A stretch of 64,000 bases of DNA, taken from assembly GCA_947568835.1 (NCBI GenBank), contig OX387610.1, forward strand, positions 870,501 through 934,500, given 5' to 3'. The DNA is from Protonemura montana (Eukaryota; Arthropoda; Insecta; Plecoptera; Nemouridae). The notes beneath the pieces are model-generated. The model worked only from the letters and a program-made list of their open reading frames with translations. It was not told the origin of the DNA and did no database searches. Below, one piece after another: positions 31,388 to 40,864 of the stretch. The position numbers and the translations under genes are program-made. The first letter of the stretch is position 1; each line of letters begins with the position of its first letter.

Positions 31388-31837
31388 CTACCGCATTTCA
31401 TCAGCAAAGAGTACAAGTTGACCTATTTTAGAGTGTTCGGGCAGGTCATTCGTGAACAGAATAAATAAGAGTGGCGACAAGATGCTGCCCTGAGGGACAC
31501 CAGTGTCGATTACCGACTCATATGACTTTGTTTCTTCGTTATTATTTTGGAGACTTACTATTTGCCGGCGATTCTGCAAGTACGATTTTATCCACTTTCC
31601 GGCTACTCCTTTTATCCCTAGTGATGCTAGCTTTTCTAGGAGAAGGGAACGGTCCACTGCGTCGAACGCTTTAGAAAAGTCGTAGAAAATTCCAATTCCT
31701 TCCTCATGCCTATTAAGGGCGTTTAGAACGTCAAAGATATATGAAGCCATGGCGGTGGTGGTTGACCGTCCCTTTGTAAAACCATGCTGCTCCTTATTAC
31801 ATAAGGAGAACCTGTCAAGAAATGAGATTAATCTCAT
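31388..31837 (-). pseudogene. LINE reverse transcriptase fragment (Jockey/CR1-like)
   Basis: HGFTKGRSTTTAMASYIFDV, IFYDFSKAFDAVDRSLLLEK, NRRQIVSLQNNN and TGVPQGSILSPLLFILFTND are reverse-transcriptase blocks 2-5 of non-LTR elements. The frame breaks at FADEMR, inside the FADDT catalytic box. The 5' part and the remainder are missing. It abuts the start of Myb/SANT copy A. Confidence 0.85.
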
Positions 31838-31849
31838 TGAGAAGGCTTT

Positions 31850-32250
31850 AGGTCATGTATGCTTGCTATTAATTGTACATTCATTTTACATTAAATAATT
31901 AATTAATTTGCAGGTCAAATAGGTTGTAATAATGGTATAAAACAGGTGCTTACATTTGATCCAGTTCACTATCTTCGACGTAGTTTAACAGCGAAAAGTT
32001 GGTAGAGTTAAAGAGCAGAGCGGCCAGTAGGAACACAACTCCCAGAATGCAATGCGCGCCATTGTTGATGGCGCTGGTGATTGTTTCTATTGTCTTTGAT
32101 CAAAACTTTTTCCATTTACACGAGGCAATTCACTGATGTGTCTAATTGAGCTCAAGGAATTGATCAATGTGGCCGCTGCTGCCACACTAGTTTATGTCTG
32201 AACTCGACGCTGACTTAATTGCACCGCTAATTCATTTAGTAATGCACTAG
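31850..32250. other. No recognisable gene
   Basis: Short AT-rich stretch; no exon or repeat relationship was recognised. Confidence 0.35.
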
Positions 32251-32253
32251 GTT

Positions 32254-32597
32254 ATGATTTCCTGTTCTACTGACTCGATCAAACCTATGAAAAGCTGTCC
32301 AGTTTCGCCGATGCGAGTCAAAACCAGCTCACTTGTTCGGCCAGGTTTTGTTCCCCTGCTCGATCTGTTTCAATCCAAACAGTTTCTTTGGGATGAGCCT
32401 CCGGAGTTCCCTCGACGAGCTGTGCCAATGGAGCTTGTTGGGATCGGTCTGTCGCCTGTCTCTTCCTGTTGCGCGATCTCCTCTTCAAAGATTTCGTCGA
32501 AGGCATTCTTCTCTCCAGGACTTCCATTGTCTTGGCTTGCCTCGCATGCTGCCATCTGTGTGAATTGAATGTGTAGGCAACAAATATAAACATACAT
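32254..32597 (-). CDS. Possible downstream exon of the MADF gene
   Basis: An acceptor-like TTCACACAG near 32555 precedes two overlapping open frames. One is acidic (NAFDEIFEEEIAQQEETGDR), the other basic (KSLKRRSRNRKRQATDR). An acidic tail would fit MADF-family proteins, but the preceding ORF already has its own stop, so the link is uncertain. Confidence 0.3.
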
Positions 32598-32646
32598 TCG
32601 GTGGCAATGTGTCTCCCTTGCTCCCAGGTTTGACCCTTGTGACCGG

Positions 32647-33327
32647 CTATTCTAGCTGTGGTTTTCCGAAATTGTCAACGACAGTTTCAGTCATAAAATG
32701 GAATGGCACATCCCCAAAAGAGCTTGTCAGTAAAATGTCTTGTTGACCTCGGAGCATGCTTCGGTTTGCACAAACTTGATGAATGCAGTCGATTACATTT
32801 ACAGCACTGGTCGGCTGGTCTCCTAGTGATAGGTTGCAGCGGGCTTTGGTATGTACAATGAACTGCTCTAGGAATAGCAGCTCTTTGTAGCACCACAGAC
32901 TTGGCGTTTCAACGCTGTCGGTGCTACAGCCGCTGACTCGCGAGTTGCGTAATTTTGTCAACGCATCGCAAAACTGCATCCTGAGGCCCGATATCTTCTT
33001 GACCTGATCGAGCGTGACCCCAGGAAGCAGTTTTTTTACTTCTTTAGTTATGGCCTCCAGCGCCGCTTGTCGTTTGTTTCTAGACCAACAATAATAATGA
33101 ATATTGTGCTGTCAGGTGAAGCCACGATTTTAGGTTAAGTATCCGAAAATCGTAATATTTACAGTCTATTAATCGAGAACATATTGTTTCATGTGTGTAA
33201 ATAATAGCTACCTGTTGTGATAATCTTGCGAAGTTATCACATAAAGACATGGGTGCCTCTCGTACTGTTCGATAACTATTGTGGACAATTCCCTTGTCCA
33301 TGAAAATACTTCTCTAGCGACGTCCAT
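32647..33327 (-). CDS. MADF-domain protein (182 aa, two exons)
   Basis: Exon 1 is 33327-33212 (MDVAREVFSWTRELSTIVIE and QYERHPCLYVITSQDYHNR). Exon 2 is 33079-32647. The phase-2 join completes an Arg codon and keeps the frame to a stop at 32647. The N-terminal 95 residues form a MADF domain: EQYERHPCLY, YHN, KRQAALEAITKEVKKLLPG, MQFCDALTKLRNSR and PSLWCYKELLFLEQF hold the conserved aromatic positions. MADF proteins bind DNA. Related genes accompany Harbinger transposons or are host regulators in insects. A remnant of a paralogous first exon lies at 30284-30345. No frame damage is seen, so it may be functional. Confidence 0.65.
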
Positions 33328-33439
33328 TTTGGGCTATGTTTCGACTCTAACAGACTGAGCACAAAAGATGTGCTCAGTATAGAGCATGTTCTATAACGAC
33401 AACAACTGGTGCGGAAAGGATTTCCACAACATTTTGTAT

Positions 33440-33730
33440 CTAAATGGAACAAGTTTTACCATCTTCATGCTTCTTGCAGATAATCCTTGAAATTACGTCT
33501 TTGGAAAACGAATCTAAGTTGGTGACCCCAGAGCACTTCTTTCTAAACTTCTTTGAAATTGCGCATTTAATATCTCTCTTGCCAAGACGAATCGTCTTTC
33601 TAATGGCCCAGTGGCTAGACGAAACGAAATATCTAGTTTCTATCAAAGATGCAGTTGACTCGGTGAAAACCTGGACTGCAAGTTTGACTGATGTGCGTTC
33701 AAAGAATTTGGAGCAATATGTCGAGAGCTA
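33440..33730 (-). repeat. Repeat family B (coding-like), copy 2
   Basis: This copy matches 18050-18240. Its minus-strand frame (RKTIRLGKRDIKCAISKKFR, then VTNLDSFSKDVISRIICKK) is open over 68 codons, unlike copy 1. It extends further (to about 33730) than the other copy. The family is not recognised; a transposase or host-derived exon is possible. Confidence 0.45.
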
Positions 33731-33739
33731 AGGCACACG

Positions 33740-34130
33740 TTGCCTAGGGCGAGCGTCGATCGCTGATCTAATTGGAAATGATCTCACCTGATCTCTGATC
33801 TCTCGTCGATCTCACCGCGAATGTCGCGCCAGGAAATGAGGCGGAGTTTTCCCTCGATTTCAACCCAACAATGTTAGGACAGCAGGTTATTTCGGATGAT
33901 CGTAACGCAAACGAACAAAATGGAACTCGGTTGGGTAAAGCTGATTGAGTGCCTGGAAACTGGCGTCCGGGAACGTTTCATTGATGTGCCCTCTTTAGAG
34001 TACTGCCGTTGTCAACGTTGCCGATTTTTTGTTTGCGGCTTGATGGTGTTCGCCCGGCGCGTCCGCCGATTGTTTCGGGGCTTTGGTCACACTAAGCTAT
34101 TGTGCTTCTAAATGTTAATATCTGCGACCA
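33740..34130. other. No recognisable gene
   Basis: Contains a short run of GATCTCACCTGATCTC-type repetition near 33780. No exon was recognised. Confidence 0.35.
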
Positions 34131-34339
34131 ATATCATAATATATTCCAAACTATTGGCTGCATTAATATTAGTGGCGTTGTGTGCCGACCCACGATAGGC
34201 GGATCCATTATTGTACTAAATTATGTAAACACTTGATTGAATCGCATTGTTTGGACGACAAATTATATTTATTTGACCAAGGTGTTAATAAAATACGGTG
34301 TTTGTTTCATGATTGTATGATCCATGGCCATTACCGGCC

Positions 34340-34578
34340 ATCCATGTCCGGACTACATTGGAGCTAAGTTCCTTAACATGCTGCCAACTGAGATCAAAAA
34401 CGAGAAGAGCACGCCTTTATTTAAGACCAATCTAAAGAAGCACTTACTTAACAAATGTATTTATTTAATGTCCGACTTTTAACTGTATGCACCATATACT
34501 GTATGACATATTCTTATAACAATTATTGTATTGTTCAACAAGAATAAATATATTTATCATTATTATTATTATTGTGTG
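34340..34578 (+). mobile_element. LINE 3' end with (ATT)n tail
   Basis: A plus-strand frame reads LNMLPTEIKNEKSTPLFKTN and LKKHLLNKCIYLMSDF before a stop at about 34481, the LINE C-terminal tail pattern. An AATAAATATA and an ATT microsatellite follow at 34545-34575, a typical LINE tail. It is 5' truncated. Confidence 0.65.
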
Positions 34579-34599
34579 GTACAAACTTTTCTTGAATCT

Positions 34600-37500
34600 G
34601 ACCGTTGGTTGGTTTGAGATGTGGTCTATAATCTCGAAAAACATGGGTCGAAATGATTTACAAAGAACTTTCAAGTCTCGCTTTGGCCTTCTTCATGCGG
34701 CTGGGCGATGTTGTTGGCTTCACATATGTTGCCCAACACTCGACAAGCCGTAATAATCCTCGATGCCTTTTCGGGTCGGTAGTGGAGAACTCTGTGTCTC
34801 AAAAGTCAGTTCCAATGCATCTTTAGCAGACCATTGCATCGCTCTACAAAGCTTCGGTCTCGCATCTGCCTACGATTATAACGAAGCTCTCATTCTATTG
34901 CTGTATTTGCCATAGGAATCAGCAGCCAGGGATCCAACGGGAACCCACTATCGCCTAGGAAGTGCAAGAAAACTTTTAAAACATCTCATTGGGCAAAGTT
35001 ATGATAAAGATAATGATTGATTCAAAATACTTACCAAGAAGCCAAGAGCTGACATCATCATTGTGGACATGTTGTAATGCAGCTCGGATATTGGATGTGC
35101 GCCACACGTGGGAATCATTTGTACTTCCTGGGAAGTTTGCATTAAACATGCAAAATCTGCATACTACGGTCGCATATCTGTGAAGCATATCATGAAAGAG
35201 GTAAAAGAAAACTCGTGGCCATCAAAAGATTTCCAAAACTTAGAGTTATCTTGCAATTCAATCTACAATCTGCTCCGAGATCTTGATCCTGGTATCAACC
35301 ACGCCTCCTGGCAAGGCCACGTGATGGACTCGACACACTAACACCTTGCCGTCGTCTAACAATGACAGCCTCTGCACCGAGATCTTGATCCTGGTATCAA
35401 CCACGCCTCCTGACAAGGCCACGTGATGGACACGACACACTAACACCTTGCCGTCGTCTAACAACGACAGCCTCTGCACCGAGATCTTGATCCTGGTATC
35501 AACCACGCCTCCTGGCAAGGCCACGTGATGGACTCGACACACTAACACCTTGCCGTCGTCTAACAACGACAGCCTCTGCACCGAGATCTTGATCCTGGTA
35601 TCAACCACGCCTCCTGGCAAGGCCACGTGATGGACTCGACACACTAACACCTTGCCGTCGTCTAACAACGACAGCCTCTGCACCGAGATCTTGTTCCTGG
35701 TATCAACCACGCCTCCTGGCAAGGCCACGTGATGGACACGACAAACCAACACCTTGCCGTCGTCTAACAACGACAGCCTCTGCACCGAGATCTTGTTCCT
35801 GGTATCAACCACGCCTCCTGGCAAGGCCACGTGATGGACTCGACACACTAACACCTTGCCGTCGTCTAACAACGACAGCCTCTGCACCGAGATCTTGATC
35901 CTGGTATCAACCACGCCTCCTGGCAAGGCCACGTGATGGACTCGACACACTAACACCTTGCCGTCGTCTAACAACGACAGCCTCTGCACCGAGATCTTGT
36001 TCCTGGTATCAACCACGCCTCCTGGCAAGGCCACGTGATGGACACGACAAACCAACACCTTGCCGTCGTCTAACAACGACAGCCTCTGCACCGAGATCTT
36101 GATCCTGGTATCAACCACGCCTCCTGGCAAGGCTACGTGATGGACACGACAAACCAACACCTTGCCGTCGTCTAACAACGACAGCCTCTGCACCGAGATC
36201 TTGTTCCTGGTACCAACCACGCCTCCTGGCAAGGCCACGTGATGGACACGACACACTAACACCTTGCCGTCGTCTAACAACGACAGCCTCTGCACCGAGA
36301 TCTTGTTCCTGGTATCAACCACGCCTCCTGGCAAGGCCACGTGATGGACTCGACACACTAACACCTTGCCGTCGTCTAACAACGACAGCCTCTGCACCGA
36401 GATCTTGATCCTGGTATCAACCACGCCTCCTGGCAAGGCCACGTGATGGACTCGACACACTAACACCTTGCCGTCGTCTAACAACGACAGCCTCCGGCTA
36501 AACTTTTGAGTGACGTTCGCAGCCTCGCATTCAAATACTACGAGGAAAATAAACTTTTTCCTGTTGCACCATCCTAAGTGTATTGTTAAACTTACGCATC
36601 AGCGAAAGTTACAGACAAAATCTAACATCTGAGCCATCGACTTGTATGACGTGTTGAATCTTTAAAAGCATTCACGAATAATTGCTTACAAAGAAACGAA
36701 TCTTGGTTATGAGCCGCCATGCAGATCAGGTGGTCCAAACTGCTTCTATTTTTGCAAAAACCACACTGTTAAATTTGACAGTAGTTTTTGTTTCTCTAGC
36801 CACCACACCAAGCGGTTATTGGCCATACGTTCCGTTACTTTGCACAGGCAACTGGTTAGTGAGATAGGCTGATAACTTGATAGCCTCGTCAATGGAACTC
36901 AGTTAAAAGAGTTTTGAAGTTGGATTTATTGGTGGTTTGAATGGATATTGGACCTTGACTTCGAGGGAGCCCGGCGGACTTCTCTTGTCAGTCCCGTGCC
37001 GGGTTCCGTGGGTCTCACGATTGAAACATGGGTACAATCAATGGCGCTGATTATACCCGGAAATCCTGTCGCTTCAAAGAACCTGTTTCACAGAAAATAT
37101 ACATGATGCATTATGAAGACTTATAGGTAACCCTGCAACTTTCAGGTTAGGTACATGTTTAAACCAACCTTTGTTCAATGTTGTCCCGCTCCTGTTGAGC
37201 TTCTGGGAACCTAGTGTGCCTGGGGGCCAGTGTCGCAGTCACAGCAACATGGAGACTTTAACGATGATTGTTTGCCAACCTTTAACCCAGCTTAGTCCAC
37301 TTACGGAGTCCAGTCGACTCAGAAAGCGAAAGTCCCGATTGTAATTCCAATTCGCGGCATTGGATCGCATTACTTGATAGCAAATACAAATGTTAGGCGT
37401 GAATGCTATTTCTCGCAAAGAAATAAGATGAGAAAAGTTAGTGAATAAGTCTCTGTTCCCCTGACTTTGCATATAAACTTAATGCTGCAGGTTTTGGAGG

Positions 37501-37871
37501 ATGACTTACTTGGAAAGGCATAATGTTTTGTTGTGTTTTGATTGTCGCGCAGTTCACGAAGCGCATCCAGTTGGCCTTGGAGCTGTCAGCTGCATCCATT
37601 TCCGCAACCACTTTGTTAGCGCGTCTGATCTGCTCCAAGCAGGGGACAGAGAAAAGAGATTGCAGTGCAAAACGGCAAATTGAGATTTCTGAAAACTGCC
37701 TTCCACGAGACTGTACAGTCTATACAGTTTAACAAAAGCTGTTTCTGATAAATCATCGAACAGCTCGGTGTTTTCACGCAAATTACGTCGTCGCACCTTT
37801 ATGCGCTGTCGAAGATGATGATCTTCCTCCGCAGCTTGGAGCAAAGCCTCTCCATAACGCCAACCTCGCAT
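34600..37871 (-). pseudogene. Harbinger transposase, decayed copy with an internal minisatellite
   Basis: Minus-strand order: N-terminal helices (RVRRRNLRENTELFDDLSET-like segment, 37871-37690); the first catalytic Asp exon (FFEATGFPGIISAIDCTHVS, about 37085-36960); a 102-bp minisatellite; the second Asp exon (CMFNANFPGSTNDSHVWRTS, 35188-35030); and a short C-terminal remnant (SGFPLDPWLLIPMANTAIE) near 34940-34890, followed by stops. Exon 3 is rearranged after VRPTE. It belongs to the same family as the 20.5 kb copy but is much older. Confidence 0.65.
35258..36495. repeat. 102-bp minisatellite, about 12 copies, open in one frame
   Basis: The unit starts CACCGAGATCTTGATCCTGG and includes GCCTCCTGGCAAGGCCACGT. 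As 102 is divisible by three, the minus strand stays open for 408 codons with the repeated unit LVCRVHHVALPGGVVDTR. Each unit but one (GGCTACGTG) carries CACGTG, an E-box hexamer. Variation is limited to a few sites (GATC/GTTC, GACTCG/GACACG, ACACACTAA/ACAAACCAA). It sits where an intron between the two catalytic-Asp exons of the Harbinger remnant would be. The long ORF is almost certainly a by-product of the period. Confidence 0.95.
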
Positions 37872-37879
37872 CTGATGAA

Positions 37880-38570
37880 GGTTGGCGGAACTGAGTTGAA
37901 GTGGTTTGTTTTTTTGTAAATCATGTATCCAGATTGTGTTGTGAGTTACTCAGTGACTCTGACGACACCAGGATGGTAACCAAGAGGGTGTGAAAACAAG
38001 TGCACTAGGATTGTGTCGACCTTGTTTACTCGCTGGCTGGATGTGTCCAACTCGTGACAGATTTCTCTGGAATTCTGCTCTCAAGTCGCTACCTCCCGGA
38101 ATCAATCTCATTTCGCTTTCAAGCGTCTCGTTTCATATTATTTCTACGTTACTCACATCTGCGATGCTTTCAATCGTCTGCTTTTACCAACCTCGTGACC
38201 TCCATTGTTGATGAAAGATTTAAACAAGATTGTTAGACTTTTGACGCATGGCCAACATCGACACCATTACTTCCAGTGTTTAATCCTCGACTTTCATTTG
38301 GCTGATGTTCTTTTTACAATCCAAACAAATCACATCTAGATGTGATTTACACTTTTTTCTGTAAGCATTTCTACAGAAACGTACATCTAGAAACTAGATC
38401 TTTCTTAGCCAAGTGCTGAGTGGTTGAACTGCTCCAGTGACAAGATGATTGCCACTTGTTCTGTCTTGACACGTCACGTTGGTCGAGCTGGTCTAGCAGT
38501 TGGCTGAATCAACTTATTCCTTCCCGGTCCGTCTCTCTCTACAAACCCATACACACACGCAGAGCATTGA
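37880..38570. other. No recognisable gene
   Basis: Plain sequence without recognisable exon; a short self-complementary ACATCTAGATGT-type motif occurs near 38330-38345. Confidence 0.35.
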
Positions 38571-38578
38571 ATCTGACA

Positions 38579-38672
38579 AAGCTTCTCAGACAGCTTCTCA
38601 GACAGCTTCTCAGACAGCTTCTCAGACAGCTTCTCAGACAGCTTCTCAGACAGCTTCTCAGACAGCTTCTCA
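38579..38672. repeat. 12-bp tandem repeat, about 8 copies
   Basis: GCTTCTCAGACA is repeated without change. Because 12 is a multiple of three, all frames carry short repeated peptides (LLRQ, TASQ and, on the minus strand, SEKL); these are not evidence of a gene. Confidence 0.9.
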
Positions 38673-38679
38673 ACTGCTG

Positions 38680-39220
38680 GACCATCCGCACCTTCCCACA
38701 ATCTTGAAAATCTTTAGACAAGAAGTTGTGCCAATCGGCCAAGAAGATCTCTGAACAAAATATTGAAGAGAACTTTGAAGAAGATGATTTTCAACCCATT
38801 TATCATCCTATCCCGTACACGATCCCGCCACTTTTGTTTATTCGTTTATTGGCTGCTGACAATGACATTGTAGTTGTATGGGCATACATGGCATACATAG
38901 TTGTACATTGTACTTTGACGTCCATCTCCATGGAAGTAGAGGAACATCCTTCTCATATTTCTCCTTAGCCAAAAACTTACCATTTTAGAACATAATTGGA
39001 ATCGGTTTTTGTCAAAATGTTTCGTTTCTCGTCTCTCCCGATCTCTTCGCACACGTAATAATATTTTTTAACAGTTTCTCTAAGTAAGCGGCACTGTTTT
39101 TTTTCTTCACTTATGCAATCTCAGCCCATTTTCAGGGTCATCTACGTCGTTTTCTGTTTTCTGTTTCCTCAATTCTTCTCTATGCATTTCTTCGAGTCTG
39201 CCTGGCCTTGCGTTGTAATT
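38680..39220. other. No recognisable gene
   Basis: No domain or repeat relationship was recognised. Confidence 0.35.
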
Positions 39221-39223
39221 CGG

Positions 39224-39481
39224 TTACAGATTTCTTGGCTGTACGGATTTTTTCCTGGTTCTATGTGCGTATCGAACGAATAATGTGGTGTCCTGGTTGC
39301 CAAGTCGAATTATGGCTTTTGGCAGTCTAAACATGTGCATGAATCCTGATTCGTCCACACAAATATTTATTTGTCTCAGTCGCCTGAATGCTCCAGCTCT
39401 TTCTTCTCTTTCAATATTTCCAACTAGTTCGAACGCTAGCCTGGCGTCTATCTCTGTTTTGAAATCACATGTGTATGACAA
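39224..39481 (-). CDS. Unrecognised ORF (85 codons)
   Basis: The frame contains CDFKTEIDARLAFELVGNIE and LGNQDTTLFVRYAHRTRKK. It lies upstream of no obvious partner and matches no family I know. It may be a transposon exon, since a hAT piece follows at 39.7 kb and a Harbinger piece at 40.3 kb. Confidence 0.2.
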   Translation of the reverse strand: MSYTCDFKTEIDARLAFELVGNIEREERAGAFRRLRQINICVDESGFMHMFRLPKAIIRLGNQDTTLFVRYAHRTRKKSVQPRNL

Positions 39482-39747
39482 TCTGTCAGCCTAACAGCTG
39501 GCGAACATTCTCACATGGGAAGGTCGCATGCAGTTTCGGTTCACGCGCGGGTTCAAATTTAAGACTTGCAAACACGTGCTGGAAGTTCCCCGCGGGAGCC
39601 GCTGATTCGACCCACTACGATGGCGCTGACACGCTGGAGAGCCTCCATGAGAACCTGGGACATTCCATACCACGTTTTAATCATACTTCTTAACTTCAGT
39701 ATATAAATAAAACTAACTAATCCGCTACATTTTCATGCGGAATCAGT

Positions 39748-40146
39748 TTACATACCAAATTGGCCAATAACTTGACTTCCATCACTGCATCGTAACCTGT
39801 CAAATGCAGGATGTAAAACGTTTCTCGAAAACGAAGCTGCTGGATTTACTCTACGTTCGTCGCTCTCTTGCGCTCGAAGAAATTGCTCCATCTCGTCCAC
39901 TTCCATAACGTCGTCTTCCACTTCTGAACTTGTTTGGTTTTGAGTTGCTAAAGATGCTGCAGCGAGAGGTTGATCGGGTGGAGGAAGACATTTCTCCATT
40001 TCATTCCACGTGTGAATTAAGTGGATCTTCGCGCGTTTAGTCTGTGTTGGCGATAACAAGATCTGAAATCTAGGGTCCAGAAATATGGCCGATAGAAATG
40101 AGCAGTTATTCAGCAGCATTGCTTCACTTTTCTTCATGCAGTTCAA
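39748..40146 (-). pseudogene. hAT transposase mid-region fragment
   Basis: The frame contains NNCSFLSAIFLDPRFQILLS, corresponding to the hAT signature AxxLDPRFK, followed by an acidic linker (SEVEDDVMEVDEMEQFLRAQ) before the expected dimerisation domain, which is absent. It is a truncated BED-finger hAT copy. Confidence 0.65.
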
Positions 40147-40255
40147 TAGTGACTTGATCTTCCTTGTTTTGAATTGGCACTTTCGCCAAGTGCTGCAAAG
40201 GTCCTCTATTGAAAGCTGCTCTCTATTGCAGTGCTGTCGTTATTTCTATGATTAG

Positions 40256-40450
40256 TTGCGCGGTGGCATATTCCATCGTGTAATCAATGCTAAACCCGGC
40301 AACGTAAACTATATCATAAAAGCTACAGTGTGCCTACGTAATTTTTTGAAGATATCCGAAGTGAATGCACATTATAAGACATATTGTCCCGTTACGTACG
40401 CAGATAGGGACAATAGTGGCCAGGTGATTGAAGGAGAGTGGAGAACAGAA
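40256..40450 (+). pseudogene. ALP1/Harbinger transposase C-terminal fragment
   Basis: The plus-strand frame reads FHRVINAKPGNVNYIIKATV and CLRNFLKISEVNAHY, then a GQVIEGEWR tail. These match the C-terminus of ALP1-type Harbinger nucleases (RRxIxxxPxxVxxIVxAxCxLHNFLR, GxxxxGxWR). Nothing upstream matches the catalytic core. Confidence 0.65.
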
Positions 40451-40864
40451 AATATTAGTAACTCTAGCTCTTTACAACCCCTCAGTTCACTAAACCGACG
40501 TATGAGTTAGCGTAATGAGTCAATATGCAACAACACAATCCGAGACAATCTGGCATCTTATCTCGTCTCACCTACAGGAGCTGTTGAATGGCAGATGCGC
40601 CATGGCAACCGTGAATTACAGTTGCAGGAAAAAATGGAAAAAGGTGACTGAATTTCAAGTAGATCTATATAAACTTGATCAAGGATTATTTTACTTTAAA
40701 TATTTTTACTGTTTATTTCTGGTTCCATGATTTCCTTTTAGTGGTATTCAACAAGGCAATCACTTCCTCTATGAAATCTTCTCTAATGTCTTTGGAAAGG
40801 ACATCCATTCCTGCTTCAACTAACATTTCTCCTCCCGTCCTTGGTCGCCTCTCGATTAATTGAG

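Noticed and set aside
35258-36484. 408-codon ORF on the minus strand as a repetitive structural protein
   Set aside because: The ORF coincides with a 102-bp tandem array whose period is a multiple of three. It has no signal, no non-repetitive part and no codon-position bias that I can see, and it sits in the intron of a pseudogene.
38456-38754. ORFs with LLRQ, TASQ or SEKL repeats
   Set aside because: All are frames of the same 12-bp tandem repeat, open on both strands by chance of period.
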